Source of the DNA: Bordetella parapertussis
GTDB lineage: Bacteria > Pseudomonadota > Gammaproteobacteria > Burkholderiales > Burkholderiaceae_C
DNA: 33,009 bases
Assembly (NCBI GenBank): GCA_945900695.1
Contig: CAMDJU010000002.1
Span: 1-33,009, forward strand
Direction: 5' to 3'
The notes under the pieces were generated by a model. That model was given only the letters and a program-made list of their open reading frames with translations, did not search any database and was not told the origin of the DNA. Both the position numbers and the translations under genes were made by a program. Shown piece after piece: positions 16,618 through 24,229 of this stretch. Position 1 is the stretch's first letter. Each line of letters starts with the position of its first letter.

Positions 16618-17796
16618 ATGCAACTCGGTGACGCCAGAACCGGCAAATTGGCCGACAACATTGCCGCCTTTGGAAGGGCACTGAGGCGTGCTGGTGTCCC
16701 CATGGACAGCTCGCGCATTGCCTTGGCACAGACGGCGGCCATGCTGATTGGCTTAGACCGCAAGGATGATTTGGCTGCGGCGCTGGAATGCGTCATGATT
16801 GGCCAAGAGCAAGACCGAACCGTTTTTGCCCAAATGTTCGAGGCCTTTTTTCGAAATCCTGAATTGGCCCATAAGTTACTGGCGCAAATGCTCCCCCAAG
16901 CCCAAGAATCCGCCAAAGCGACGGTCCCCAGGCGCGCCAGGGTACAAGAAGCATTGCGAGCGGTGTCACAGGCCAAAAATCGCTCTCTCGCAAAAGATGA
17001 AGAGGTTGAGTTGGATGCGGCCATGAGTGCCAGTCAAGCCATCCGCTTGCACCATGCCGACTTCCAAAGCTTGAACGCCAGTGAGTACCGATTGTTAGAG
17101 CAACTCGCCAGATCGATTCCATTGGCGTTGCCCCATGTCAAAGGGCGACGCACCCAAACAGGCCCCATTGGTCACCGAATGGATTGGACGCGTGCCATGC
17201 GAGATGCAGCGCGCCAAGGTGGAGAGTTGATCCGCTTGCCACTCCTGCAGCGTCGCAAACAGCCCTTGCCACTGTTGATATTGATTGATGTTTCAGGCTC
17301 CATGGAGCGCTACGCACGCTTGATGTTGGCTTTTTTGCATCAATCCACCCGACAAGTTCCCCGCAGTGTGTTTGCTTTTGGCACCGAGTTGACGGACCTG
17401 ACCGGCCCATTTCGCATGGCAGATACCGATGACATGCTTTTGGCCGTCAGTGAAAAGATTCCAGATTTCGCAGGTGGCACACGCCTGGGCCTGTCCTTGG
17501 GTCAGCTTCGGGCCCGCCATCAGCGACAATTGACGGGTCGCAGAACAATTGTTTTGCTGATCACCGATGGTTTGGACACAGGGTCAACAAGTGACTTGTC
17601 GCAAGAATTGGCTTGGCTCAAAAGGCACTGTCGCAAATTGCTATGGCTCAACCCTTTGCTTCGCTTTGATGGTTATGCACCCATCGCCAGCGGTGCGCAA
17701 GTGTTGAATCGCCATGCGGATGGCATGGTTGCCATTCACAACATGGCAAGATTGCAAGACTTGGCCCAAGCCATCATGCGTTTACTGAAAACTTGA
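16618..17796 (+). CDS. coxE: VWA domain protein CoxE, partner of the MoxR ATPase
   Basis: CoxE-type proteins bind a metal ion through a von Willebrand factor A domain and work with CoxD. The 392-residue protein has a helical N-terminal half and a C-terminal VWA domain. The MIDAS motif D224-V-S-G-S228 is intact in LILIDVSGSMERYA, followed by a GGTRLG threonine and by LLITDGLDTGS. The protein is presumably cytoplasmic, since no signal or membrane segment is visible. No strong ribosome site precedes the ATG at 16618, and translation may partly depend on the upstream gene. The stop overlaps a possible TTG start of the coxG frame, though a later ATG is more likely used. Confidence 0.9.
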   Translation: MQLGDARTGKLADNIAAFGRALRRAGVPMDSSRIALAQTAAMLIGLDRKDDLAAALECVMIGQEQDRTVFAQMFEAFFRNPELAHKLLAQMLPQAQESAKATVPRRARVQEALRAVSQAKNRSLAKDEEVELDAAMSASQAIRLHHADFQSLNASEYRLLEQLARSIPLALPHVKGRRTQTGPIGHRMDWTRAMRDAARQGGELIRLPLLQRRKQPLPLLILIDVSGSMERYARLMLAFLHQSTRQVPRSVFAFGTELTDLTGPFRMADTDDMLLAVSEKIPDFAGGTRLGLSLGQLRARHQRQLTGRRTIVLLITDGLDTGSTSDLSQELAWLKRHCRKLLWLNPLLRFDGYAPIASGAQVLNRHADGMVAIHNMARLQDLAQAIMRLLKT

Positions 17797-17813
17797 CAGA
17801 TTGGATATCGAAC

Positions 17814-18389
17814 ATGGACATGCAAGGCACCCGCCAACTCGCTGCCACCCAGGATCAAGCCTGGGCGGCCTTGAACAATCCAGACATTCTCAAAGCTTGC
17901 ATACCTGGGTGTGAAAAATTTGAGTTGACTGAAGAGAACTGTTACAACGTGGGGGTGGCACTGCGCATCGGGCCCGTGGCCGCCAAATTCAGTGGCACTG
18001 TCAAGTTGATGGACATACAACCGCCTCACGCCTACGCATTGCAATTTGAGGCACAAGGCGGGGTTGCCGGCTTTGGGAAAGGCGAGTCCAAGGTCACCCT
18101 CACGCCCAACCCGGAAGGTTGCGAATTGAGCTACACCGTTCACTCAAAAGTAGGTGGAAAAATTGCGCAACTGGGTCAACGCTTGATCGATGGTGCAGCC
18201 AAATCTCTGGCCGAGGATTTTTTCAAGCGCTTTGAGGAAGAGTTGCAGAAGTCAAACGCTGCACAAGCGCAAAGTGATTCAAGCTCGCAACAACCCTCAA
18301 CACCTCCCGCCAACCCCACATCTCGCTGGCTGTGGCTTGCCGCCGCCGTTCTGGCCGGCGCCCTGGCCTGGTCATTGATGCGTTCTTGA
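17814..18389 (+). CDS. coxG: CoxG family protein (SRPBCC fold) with C-terminal membrane anchor
   Basis: CoxG has been linked to anchoring CO dehydrogenase to the cytoplasmic membrane. More recent work on mycobacterial CoxG indicates menaquinone delivery. The 191-residue protein has the SRPBCC/START-like CoxG domain: MDMQGTRQLAATQDQAW, CIPGCEKFEL, GPVAAKFSGTVKL and a late KVGGKIAQLGQRLIDGAA. A Ser/Pro-rich linker (about 150-170) leads to a terminal transmembrane helix (WLWLAAAVLAGALAWSLM). The start at 17814 gives the family N-terminus; a TTG 7 codons earlier overlapping the coxE stop is possible. The role inferred here is to connect the hydroxylase to membrane quinone, so electrons enter respiration. 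Confidence 0.9.
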   Translation: MDMQGTRQLAATQDQAWAALNNPDILKACIPGCEKFELTEENCYNVGVALRIGPVAAKFSGTVKLMDIQPPHAYALQFEAQGGVAGFGKGESKVTLTPNPEGCELSYTVHSKVGGKIAQLGQRLIDGAAKSLAEDFFKRFEEELQKSNAAQAQSDSSSQQPSTPPANPTSRWLWLAAAVLAGALAWSLMRS

Positions 18390-18419
18390 TGTCAGACTCC
18401 CAACCCAAAGGTCGCTGAC

Positions 18420-19499
18420 ATGGAAAACTTGGATGTGATGGTGTTGCGCAGCTTGCGCGATTGGCGAATTCAAGGCCACCGCGCGCTGTTGGCCACCGTG
18501 GTTCGAACCTGGGGGTCCTCACCCCGTCCCGTGGGGTCCATCATGGCCTTGTGCGACAACGGCTCGGTGGTCGGTTCCGTGTCTGGTGGCTGTATCGAAG
18601 ATGATTTGATTTATCGATTCACCCAAGCTTATGCCCAGAAGGGCTTGCCCACCGCTGAGCCGGCTCAAATTCCTTCAGGGCCACCACAAAGCATCAAATA
18701 CGGCATCTCTGCAGATGAGGCCCACCGTTTTGGTCTGCCCTGTGGCGGAACACTGGAACTCTTGCTCGAATTTGATCCTGACGCCCAATCGCTGCAAACC
18801 TTGGTGCGAGCCTTGGAGAAGGGGCAACTGATGCAACGCACCACTTTTTTGGCAACGGGTCAGGTTCACATTGAATCGTCTGCCCTGCCCAGCGATTTGC
18901 ATTTGGACGGTGAGAAATTAATCAACACCTTTGGACCAGAATACAGAATGCTGCTCATAGGGGCGGGTCAGTTGACAGAATATTTGGCAACCATGGCTTT
19001 GTTCAATGGCTTTGCCGTCACGGTGTGTGACCCCAGGGATGAATACAGTGGGGCTTGGTCCGTCTCAGGTGTCACGCTCACCAAAGAAATGCCTGATGAT
19101 GTGGTGTTGAGTTTCCATCCCGATCGGCGCAGTTGTGTGATTGCGCTGACCCACGACCCCAAGCTGGACGATCTGGCCCTGCTAGAAGCCTTGGAGTCGG
19201 ACGCTTTTTACATTGGTGCCATCGGTTCACGCCGAAACAACTTGGCGCGGCATGAAAGAATGCAAGTGCACATGGGCCTCACAGAACTGCAATTGAAGCG
19301 CTTGCGTGGCCCCATTGGTGTCTACATTGGCAGCAAAACGCCAGCAGAAATTGCCGTCAGCATCATGGCCGAGGTTTTGGCCGTGAAAAACGCCGTTCAA
19401 CTGCCACGCGATATGGATGTGGCCCATGCCAAGAATACCCACGACATCCCGCCCAATGACCCTGGGGCCATCATTTGCCACATGGGAGCCCGCGAATAA
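18420..19499 (+). CDS. XdhC/CoxF family molybdenum cofactor protein
   Basis: XdhC-family proteins bind molybdopterin cofactor, help sulfurate it and deliver it to the matching hydroxylase. The 359-residue protein has the N-terminal XdhC_CoxI domain (LLATVVRTWGSSPRPVGSIM, GSVSGGCIEDDL) and a C-terminal Rossmann domain beginning near residue 176 (MLLIGAGQLTEYLA, later DAFYIGAIGSRRN). AAGG precedes the ATG by about 9 nt. It closes the operon of structural and maturation genes, 30 nt after coxG, and contains both parts that in some organisms are split between coxF and coxI. I leave the symbol open because naming differs among form I and form II operons. Confidence 0.88.
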   Translation: MENLDVMVLRSLRDWRIQGHRALLATVVRTWGSSPRPVGSIMALCDNGSVVGSVSGGCIEDDLIYRFTQAYAQKGLPTAEPAQIPSGPPQSIKYGISADEAHRFGLPCGGTLELLLEFDPDAQSLQTLVRALEKGQLMQRTTFLATGQVHIESSALPSDLHLDGEKLINTFGPEYRMLLIGAGQLTEYLATMALFNGFAVTVCDPRDEYSGAWSVSGVTLTKEMPDDVVLSFHPDRRSCVIALTHDPKLDDLALLEALESDAFYIGAIGSRRNNLARHERMQVHMGLTELQLKRLRGPIGVYIGSKTPAEIAVSIMAEVLAVKNAVQLPRDMDVAHAKNTHDIPPNDPGAIICHMGARE

Positions 19500-19579
19500 C
19501 TTCTGTCCGAGCCTTTGATTAAAATTATGGCAACATACCACTTGGTTTATTACTTCGCCATCATTTTCAGGATCTCCCC

Positions 19580-20380
19580 ATGAAACGAACATTTTTTAAA
19601 TACATTTCCATTTTTGTTTTGACATCGGTCGGCCTCGCAGGCCCGGCCTTGGCCCAAACCAAATCAAAACTCACCCAAATTCTGGAGCGCGGAACCTTGC
19701 GGGTGGGCACCACCGGTGATTTCAACCCCATGTCCTTCAAAGACACCAGCACCAACAGCCTGGTGGGCTATGACATTGATGCCATGAACCAATTGGCCAC
19801 AGACATGGGTGTCAAAGTTGAGTTTGTCACCACTGAGTGGGCAACCTTGGTCAACGGCATTGTTTCTGACCGCTACGATGTTTTTGCTGGCGGCTCCTCT
19901 TTGAACATGGCCCGGGCCAAGACCGTGGCCTTCACCAGTCCTTATATCTATGCGGGAACGGTTCCGTTGATCAATAAAAAAGATGCAAAAAAATTCCCCA
20001 CCTGGGAGAGCATCAACAACAGCAATGTCAACGTGGCGGTCTTGATGGGTACCGTTTTTGAACAACAAGCCAAATCGGTTTTCCCCAAAGCCAAAGTTCG
20101 CAGTGTTGAAAAACCAGCCACGGGTTACCAAGAAGTCTTGGCCAACCGAGCCCAGGTCACCATCACCAGCAACGTCGAAGCCGCCACGCTGATCAAAAAT
20201 TATCCTGATTTACAGGTGGTGGGTTCATCTGCTGACATGAAGAACAAGCGTCCCTTTGCATACCCAGTGGTTCAAGGCGATGCGGTTTGGCTGACCTTTT
20301 TGAACAACTGGATCGCCTTGAAAGAAGCCGAGGGATATTTCACCACGCTTGAGACCAAGTGGCTGTCATCGAAAAAATAA
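19580..20380 (+). CDS. Periplasmic solute-binding protein of an amino acid-type ABC transporter
   Basis: The 266-residue protein has a signal peptide of about 25 residues (basic MKRTFFKY start, hydrophobic core, cleavage after PALAQ or nearby) and no lipobox. The mature part is a type 3 solute-binding domain: GTLRVGTTGDFNPMSF, GYDIDAMNQLATDMGV, FVTTEWATLVNGIVSDRYDV, and FTSPYIYAGTVPLINKKD. The GTTGDF opening also recalls cyclohexadienyl dehydratase-like members, so binding of a small carboxylate or ring compound is as likely as an amino acid. AGGA lies 7 nt before the ATG. It starts 80 bp after the cox operon, perhaps from its own promoter, and its end overlaps the permease start by 22 nt. 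Confidence 0.88.
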   Translation: MKRTFFKYISIFVLTSVGLAGPALAQTKSKLTQILERGTLRVGTTGDFNPMSFKDTSTNSLVGYDIDAMNQLATDMGVKVEFVTTEWATLVNGIVSDRYDVFAGGSSLNMARAKTVAFTSPYIYAGTVPLINKKDAKKFPTWESINNSNVNVAVLMGTVFEQQAKSVFPKAKVRSVEKPATGYQEVLANRAQVTITSNVEAATLIKNYPDLQVVGSSADMKNKRPFAYPVVQGDAVWLTFLNNWIALKEAEGYFTTLETKWLSSKK

Positions 20381-21126
20381 CGCGATACCTGTGCGCCCTG
20401 CTGCTTGTTTTTTTTCTAACAGGCTGCGCGGCGAACACCAACGCCTACACCTGGGGTTGGTATATTTTCAATCCCTTTCAAGACAAGGGCGCTTCCAATA
20501 TTGAGTTCCTGGCGGGTGGCCTCACGGCCACTTTGCTGGTGTCCTTATGCGCCATTGTTTTATCGGTCTTGATCGGGGCGCTGATGGCGCTGGCAGCCTT
20601 GTCAAAGCGAAAAGGACTGCAAACTTTGGCAAGGTTTTATGTGGAAATATTCCGCGCCATTCCCTTGTTGGTACTGTTGTTGTGGGTTTTTTACGGCTTG
20701 CCTGTGGTTTTGGGCTTGCAACTGGGCGTTTTTGTCGCAGGTGTTTTATCCCTTGCCTTGAGTGACAGTGCTTTCGAGGCAGAGGTTTTCAGAGCGGGAA
20801 TTCAATCGGTCCCCAAAGGTCAAGTTGAGGCGGCCAAAAGCCTGGGTTTATCTTGGTATCAACAGATGCGGTTCATCGTCGCACCTCAGGCCATCAAAGT
20901 CATACTGCCAGCGCTGGGCAACCAGTTTATTTATGTGGTGAAAATGTCGTCGTTGATTTCTGTGATCGGCTTGCCTGAGTTAACCCGCCGCGCCAATGAG
21001 TTGAATGTGAACGAATACCGGCCTTTGGAAATTTACAGTTTTTTGGTGATTGAATACCTCTTACTGATCGTGTGTATTTCCTGGTTGGTCAGAAAATTAG
21101 AAGTGAAACTGGCCAGGCAGGGGTGA
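20359..21126 (+). CDS. ABC transporter permease, amino acid family, with lipobox-like N-terminus
   Basis: This permease subunit should form the membrane channel for the preceding binding protein. After a short N-terminal segment, the core has about five membrane helices with the amino acid permease signatures FRAIPLLVLLLWVFYGLP and EAAKSLGLSWYQQMRFIVAPQAI (EAA loop, given in parts: EAAKSLGLSW and IVAPQAIKVILPAL). The GTG start at 20359 lies inside the binding-protein gene. The N-terminus (residues 11-23) ends in LTGC, a textbook lipobox, so C23 might be lipidated. This is unusual for a permease. No ATPase gene follows, so an ATP-binding subunit must be encoded elsewhere. The next gene starts 4 nt after the stop. 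Confidence 0.88.
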   Translation: MAVIEKITRYLCALLLVFFLTGCAANTNAYTWGWYIFNPFQDKGASNIEFLAGGLTATLLVSLCAIVLSVLIGALMALAALSKRKGLQTLARFYVEIFRAIPLLVLLLWVFYGLPVVLGLQLGVFVAGVLSLALSDSAFEAEVFRAGIQSVPKGQVEAAKSLGLSWYQQMRFIVAPQAIKVILPALGNQFIYVVKMSSLISVIGLPELTRRANELNVNEYRPLEIYSFLVIEYLLLIVCISWLVRKLEVKLARQG

Positions 21127-21130
21127 GCAC

Positions 21131-21907
21131 ATGAAATTGCAACTCAGCACTTGGCCAGATATTGAGTCTTACTTGACAAGGTCCCAAGGCATCGTGTTGC
21201 CCATGGGCTCGACCGAACAACACGGCCCCACTGGCTTGATCGGCACAGACGCCATCACCAGTGAGTCCATTGCCTGGGCCATGCAAGCGCACTGTGATGT
21301 GTTGATTGGCCCCACCTTGAGCTTGGGGCCGGCCGCCTTTAATTTGGACTTTCCTGGCACCGTGTGTGTGCGGCCAAGCACCTGGATGGCGCTGGTGATG
21401 GACTGCATTCAATCGCTATCCAACCAAGGATTCCGGGCTTTTTATTTTCTCAATGGCCACGGGGGAAATCTGGCGCCCACATTGAGCGCGATCCAAGAGA
21501 TTCAATGGATGAGAAGCCTGGTCAATCCTGCAGCACCCCCACTTTTTTTCAATGTCAGAAGCTGGTGGGATTTTCCGACCGTGAATGAAATGCGAAAAAC
21601 TTGGTACGGCGTCGGCGAAGGGATGCACGCCACACCATCTGAGCTGTCCATCACCCGCTTCACCCATCCCGAACATTGCCCCGTGGATGCGCTGCCACCG
21701 GCTTCCCCTTTGAATGCCGATTTCTTGCGATCACATGCGGGTGACCAACATGCAGACGCCAAACACCACAGGGCCATTTTTCCAGATGGTCGGGTCGGCT
21801 CCCACTCAGCCCTGTCAAATCCAGCGCACGGAAAAGCCTTGCTGGAAGCCGCCGCCCTGGCTGCCAGCCAAGAATATCTGGGCTTGCTCAAAGAGGTCCT
21901 GGCGTGA
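21131..21907 (+). CDS. Creatininase family amidohydrolase
   Basis: Creatininase-fold enzymes are metal-dependent amidohydrolases acting on cyclic or linear amides (creatinine, formamidopyrimidines, peptide tails). The 258-residue protein keeps the metal and catalytic residues of the family: LPMGSTEQHGPTG (Glu and His), GTDAI (Asp), NGHGGN (His) and GEGMHATPSELS (Glu). Length is typical. AGGGG lies 7 nt before the ATG. It starts 4 nt after the permease gene and its stop overlaps the GTG start of the GST gene (GTGA), so it is in the same operon. The context suggests hydrolysis of an amide or lactam arising from the imported or hydroxylated substrate; the actual substrate is not visible. Confidence 0.88.
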   Translation: MKLQLSTWPDIESYLTRSQGIVLPMGSTEQHGPTGLIGTDAITSESIAWAMQAHCDVLIGPTLSLGPAAFNLDFPGTVCVRPSTWMALVMDCIQSLSNQGFRAFYFLNGHGGNLAPTLSAIQEIQWMRSLVNPAAPPLFFNVRSWWDFPTVNEMRKTWYGVGEGMHATPSELSITRFTHPEHCPVDALPPASPLNADFLRSHAGDQHADAKHHRAIFPDGRVGSHSALSNPAHGKALLEAAALAASQEYLGLLKEVLA

Positions 21908-22551
21908 TTTTTTACGCCACAGCCTTGTCCAATTACAGTGCCAAGGTGCGCATTGCCCTGTGTGTCAAAGGCGTGGCATTTCAGGAGATAGCGCCGCCAG
22001 GCGGTTATCGGTCAGAGAGCTACCGCAAAATTGCGCCCATGGGGACAATACCGGCCCTGCAAGTGGAGGGTCAATTGATCAGTGAGTCTGAGGTCATCTT
22101 GGAATACCTGGAAGACCGCTGTCCCGATCCGCCCATGCGGCCCCAAGACCCCTTGGAAAACGCACAACTTCGTTTTCGCTCAAGGTTTCATGATTTGTAC
22201 TTTGAGCCCTTGGTCCGCAGGCTTTTCAGCCATGTTCCCATGTCAACGAGAAAGCCACCCGAAGTGCTCAATATCCGCGCTGAACTTTTGCAGCGCATGG
22301 CGCAAATGAGCGCTTGGCCGATGGCAAGTTCATCTCTCCCCCACCATCAAATCATGCTGGCCGATTGTGGATTTTTGGTCAATATGCCATTGGCCGCTCA
22401 GTTGCTGCTGGCTTGTGGAGAAGATGATCCATTTCCCCCGCAATGGATCGATTGGTGGGAAAAAGGCCATCAACACCCTGCGGTGGCCAAAGCCCTGTCA
22501 CCCTGGAAGCAGGCCACCCAATCGTGGCTTGAGACGCAAGCCAACACCTGA
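21904..22551 (+). CDS. Glutathione S-transferase-like protein
   Basis: The 215-residue protein has a thioredoxin-like GST N-terminal domain: IFYATALSNYSAKVRIAL, KIAPMGTIPALQVEG with the cis-proline, and LISESEVILEYLED with the Glu-Ser glutathione-binding pair. A helical C-terminal domain includes LADCGFLVNMPLA, which fills the place of the usual capping box Asp. The sequence suits the stringent-starvation/zeta-like group that often isomerises or dehalogenates substrates in catabolic pathways. The start is GTG, overlapping the creatininase stop by 3 bases, a sign of coupled translation. The likely catalytic residue is one of the serines at S9 or S12. The precise reaction is unknown. Confidence 0.85.
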   Translation: MIFYATALSNYSAKVRIALCVKGVAFQEIAPPGGYRSESYRKIAPMGTIPALQVEGQLISESEVILEYLEDRCPDPPMRPQDPLENAQLRFRSRFHDLYFEPLVRRLFSHVPMSTRKPPEVLNIRAELLQRMAQMSAWPMASSSLPHHQIMLADCGFLVNMPLAAQLLLACGEDDPFPPQWIDWWEKGHQHPAVAKALSPWKQATQSWLETQANT

Positions 22552-22561
22552 AAGGAAGGCC

Positions 22562-23155
22562 ATGAGCGCTTGGATTCGAATGATCCCTTTGGAAGAAGCC
22601 ACAGGCAAGCTGAAAGAAATGTATCAACGGGTGACGACACCGCATGGCACGGTTGACAACGTGATGAAAGCGCACAGCCTGCGCCCACACACCATGGAAG
22701 GCCACTTGGTTTTGTACAAAAACGTTTTGCACAACCCAGAAAACACCTTGCCATTTTGGTTTTTGGAAGTCATCGCATCTTGTGTGAGCCTGGCCAATCA
22801 ATGCGATTACAGCTTAACGCACCATTTTGCCAATGCTCGCCGACTGATCAATGATGAAGACCGGTCTGAAAAGATTTGGAACGCATTGCGCACCGACAAC
22901 TGGGCAGATGCGTTTGAAGGCAAAGAACTGGCCCTGATCAAATACGCCCACAAGCTCACTCTGTCTGTTGGAAAGATGGTTCAAAGCGATATCGAAAATT
23001 TACATCAAGCAGGTTGTGATGATGGTGAAATTTTGGAGGTGAACCAGGTGTGCGCTTATTTCAATTATTCAAATCGCTTGCTCAATGGTCTGGGTGTGAC
23101 CACCCAAGGTGACGTGATTGGCTATTACAAGGAAAAGCCTGCGGAAGGTTTGTGA
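22562..23155 (+). CDS. AhpD/carboxymuconolactone decarboxylase-like peroxidase-related protein
   Basis: The 197-residue protein resembles uncharacterised peroxidase-related members of the AhpD-like superfamily: WIRMIPLEEATGKLKEMYQR, VMKAHSLRPHTMEGHL, FLEVIASCVSLANQCDYSLTHH (shown in part: NQCDYSLTHH) and LKYAHKLT-type helices (IKYAHKLTLSV). The family pattern Glu-x11-Cys-x2-Cys-x3-His is present at E69, C81 and H88, but the second cysteine is S84. Without the CxxC pair, normal dithiol peroxidase chemistry is doubtful. A nearby C74 exists. AAGGAAGG precedes the ATG. It follows the GST gene by 10 nt and closes the operon; its last 31 bp overlap the convergent Rieske gene. Confidence 0.85.
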   Translation: MSAWIRMIPLEEATGKLKEMYQRVTTPHGTVDNVMKAHSLRPHTMEGHLVLYKNVLHNPENTLPFWFLEVIASCVSLANQCDYSLTHHFANARRLINDEDRSEKIWNALRTDNWADAFEGKELALIKYAHKLTLSVGKMVQSDIENLHQAGCDDGEILEVNQVCAYFNYSNRLLNGLGVTTQGDVIGYYKEKPAEGL

Positions 23156-24183
23156 TCGTCGGCTTCAGAAGCCATGATTTTTTGAAGTCCTTGCCGGAAG
23201 CGAATCGCGGCGGCATCAACACCCATGGTGGCGACACGACCCGTATTTTTTTTCATGCCTTGGTGAACCGCTTCTAAAACATTTTTATCCTCTAAGAACG
23301 CCGTCTTGGCACCTTCTGCGTTGCGCGCTGTGATGTCTTGGTTGTGCGGATCGGTGTTTCTGTGTTGAAGCCAAAAATACAAAGTGTTGTCCGCATCGAC
23401 TGGCGTCAAAAAATGGTGCGAAACCATCATGTAGGTCTGTGGGTCTTGAAGATCGAAATCAACACCCCCCCTGCCTGCGGGTGTGAAAACGGTTTTGTTG
23501 ATCGCCCAGCTGGGATAGCGGACTTCGTAGTGTTGCAATCGGTCTGCATGGCCTGTAAATTTGACCAATGCCGCATAAAAAGGAGGGGGTGCCTGGTTTT
23601 GAATCCAACGGCTGCAAACGACCGATTTTTCGTCGCTGGTGATCTTGAGTTCGGTCTTATCTGTGCCCCCACCTGCAAATGACGATTGATGTACCCACGC
23701 CACATGCGAGGGGTCCAGCAAGTTGTCCACCAACCAAAGATAGTGACATCGGCATAAAAAAGAATCACCCTGGGTGATGTGCCAAGCAGGGTCCTCGAAA
23801 TGGTCTATGTGCGGAATGTCTTCTTGGCGAGCCAGTTCTGCAGATCCCATCCAAATCCAAATCAACCCCCATTTTTCAGCCACGGGGAAACTTTTGACAC
23901 AGGCAAATGCGGGAATGCGTTCTTGGGTAGGGGCTTCAACGCAGGTCCCGGTGCGATCAAATGTCAGGCCGTGGTAGCCGCATTCCACATGATCGCCCTT
24001 CAAACGCCCCATGGACAAGGGTAACTTTCGGTGGGGACAGGCATCTTCCAAAGCCACGGGCACACCACGCCCATCTCGGTAAAGCACCACTGCTTGCGAA
24101 AGCAAGGTCATGGCTTTTAAAGCATGCGACAAATCGCGTGACAAACAAGCCACGTACCACGCGTTATAAACAAAATCACTCAA
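23125..24183 (-). CDS. Rieske non-heme iron oxygenase, vanillate O-demethylase-like
   Basis: This is an oxygenase alpha subunit that would demethylate or hydroxylate an aromatic or similar compound. The 352-residue length suits the vanillate demethylase/PobA-like group. The Rieske [2Fe-2S] ligands are C49, H51, C68 and H71 (ACPHRKLPLS, ECGYHGLTF). The mononuclear iron motif is D157-x2-H160-x4-H165 in LLDPSHVAWVHQSSF, preceded by the conserved N154. All expected residues are intact. The needed reductase is not encoded nearby. It lies 46 nt downstream of the crotonase gene, as the last gene of a minus-strand unit, and converges on the peroxidase-related gene with a 31-bp overlap. The substrate is unknown. 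Confidence 0.9.
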   Translation of the reverse strand: MSDFVYNAWYVACLSRDLSHALKAMTLLSQAVVLYRDGRGVPVALEDACPHRKLPLSMGRLKGDHVECGYHGLTFDRTGTCVEAPTQERIPAFACVKSFPVAEKWGLIWIWMGSAELARQEDIPHIDHFEDPAWHITQGDSFLCRCHYLWLVDNLLDPSHVAWVHQSSFAGGGTDKTELKITSDEKSVVCSRWIQNQAPPPFYAALVKFTGHADRLQHYEVRYPSWAINKTVFTPAGRGGVDFDLQDPQTYMMVSHHFLTPVDADNTLYFWLQHRNTDPHNQDITARNAEGAKTAFLEDKNVLEAVHQGMKKNTGRVATMGVDAAAIRFRQGLQKIMASEADDHKPSAGFSL

Positions 24184-24229
24184 GACATGACTTTCAAATT
24201 TCTATCCAATTGACTGCACATCCAACCAC

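Noticed and set aside
12018..19499. Annotation of the operon as an aerobic CO dehydrogenase
   Set aside because: The large subunit has AYRGAGR, not the Cys-containing loop of CO-oxidising form I enzymes, and the gene order is S-L-M.
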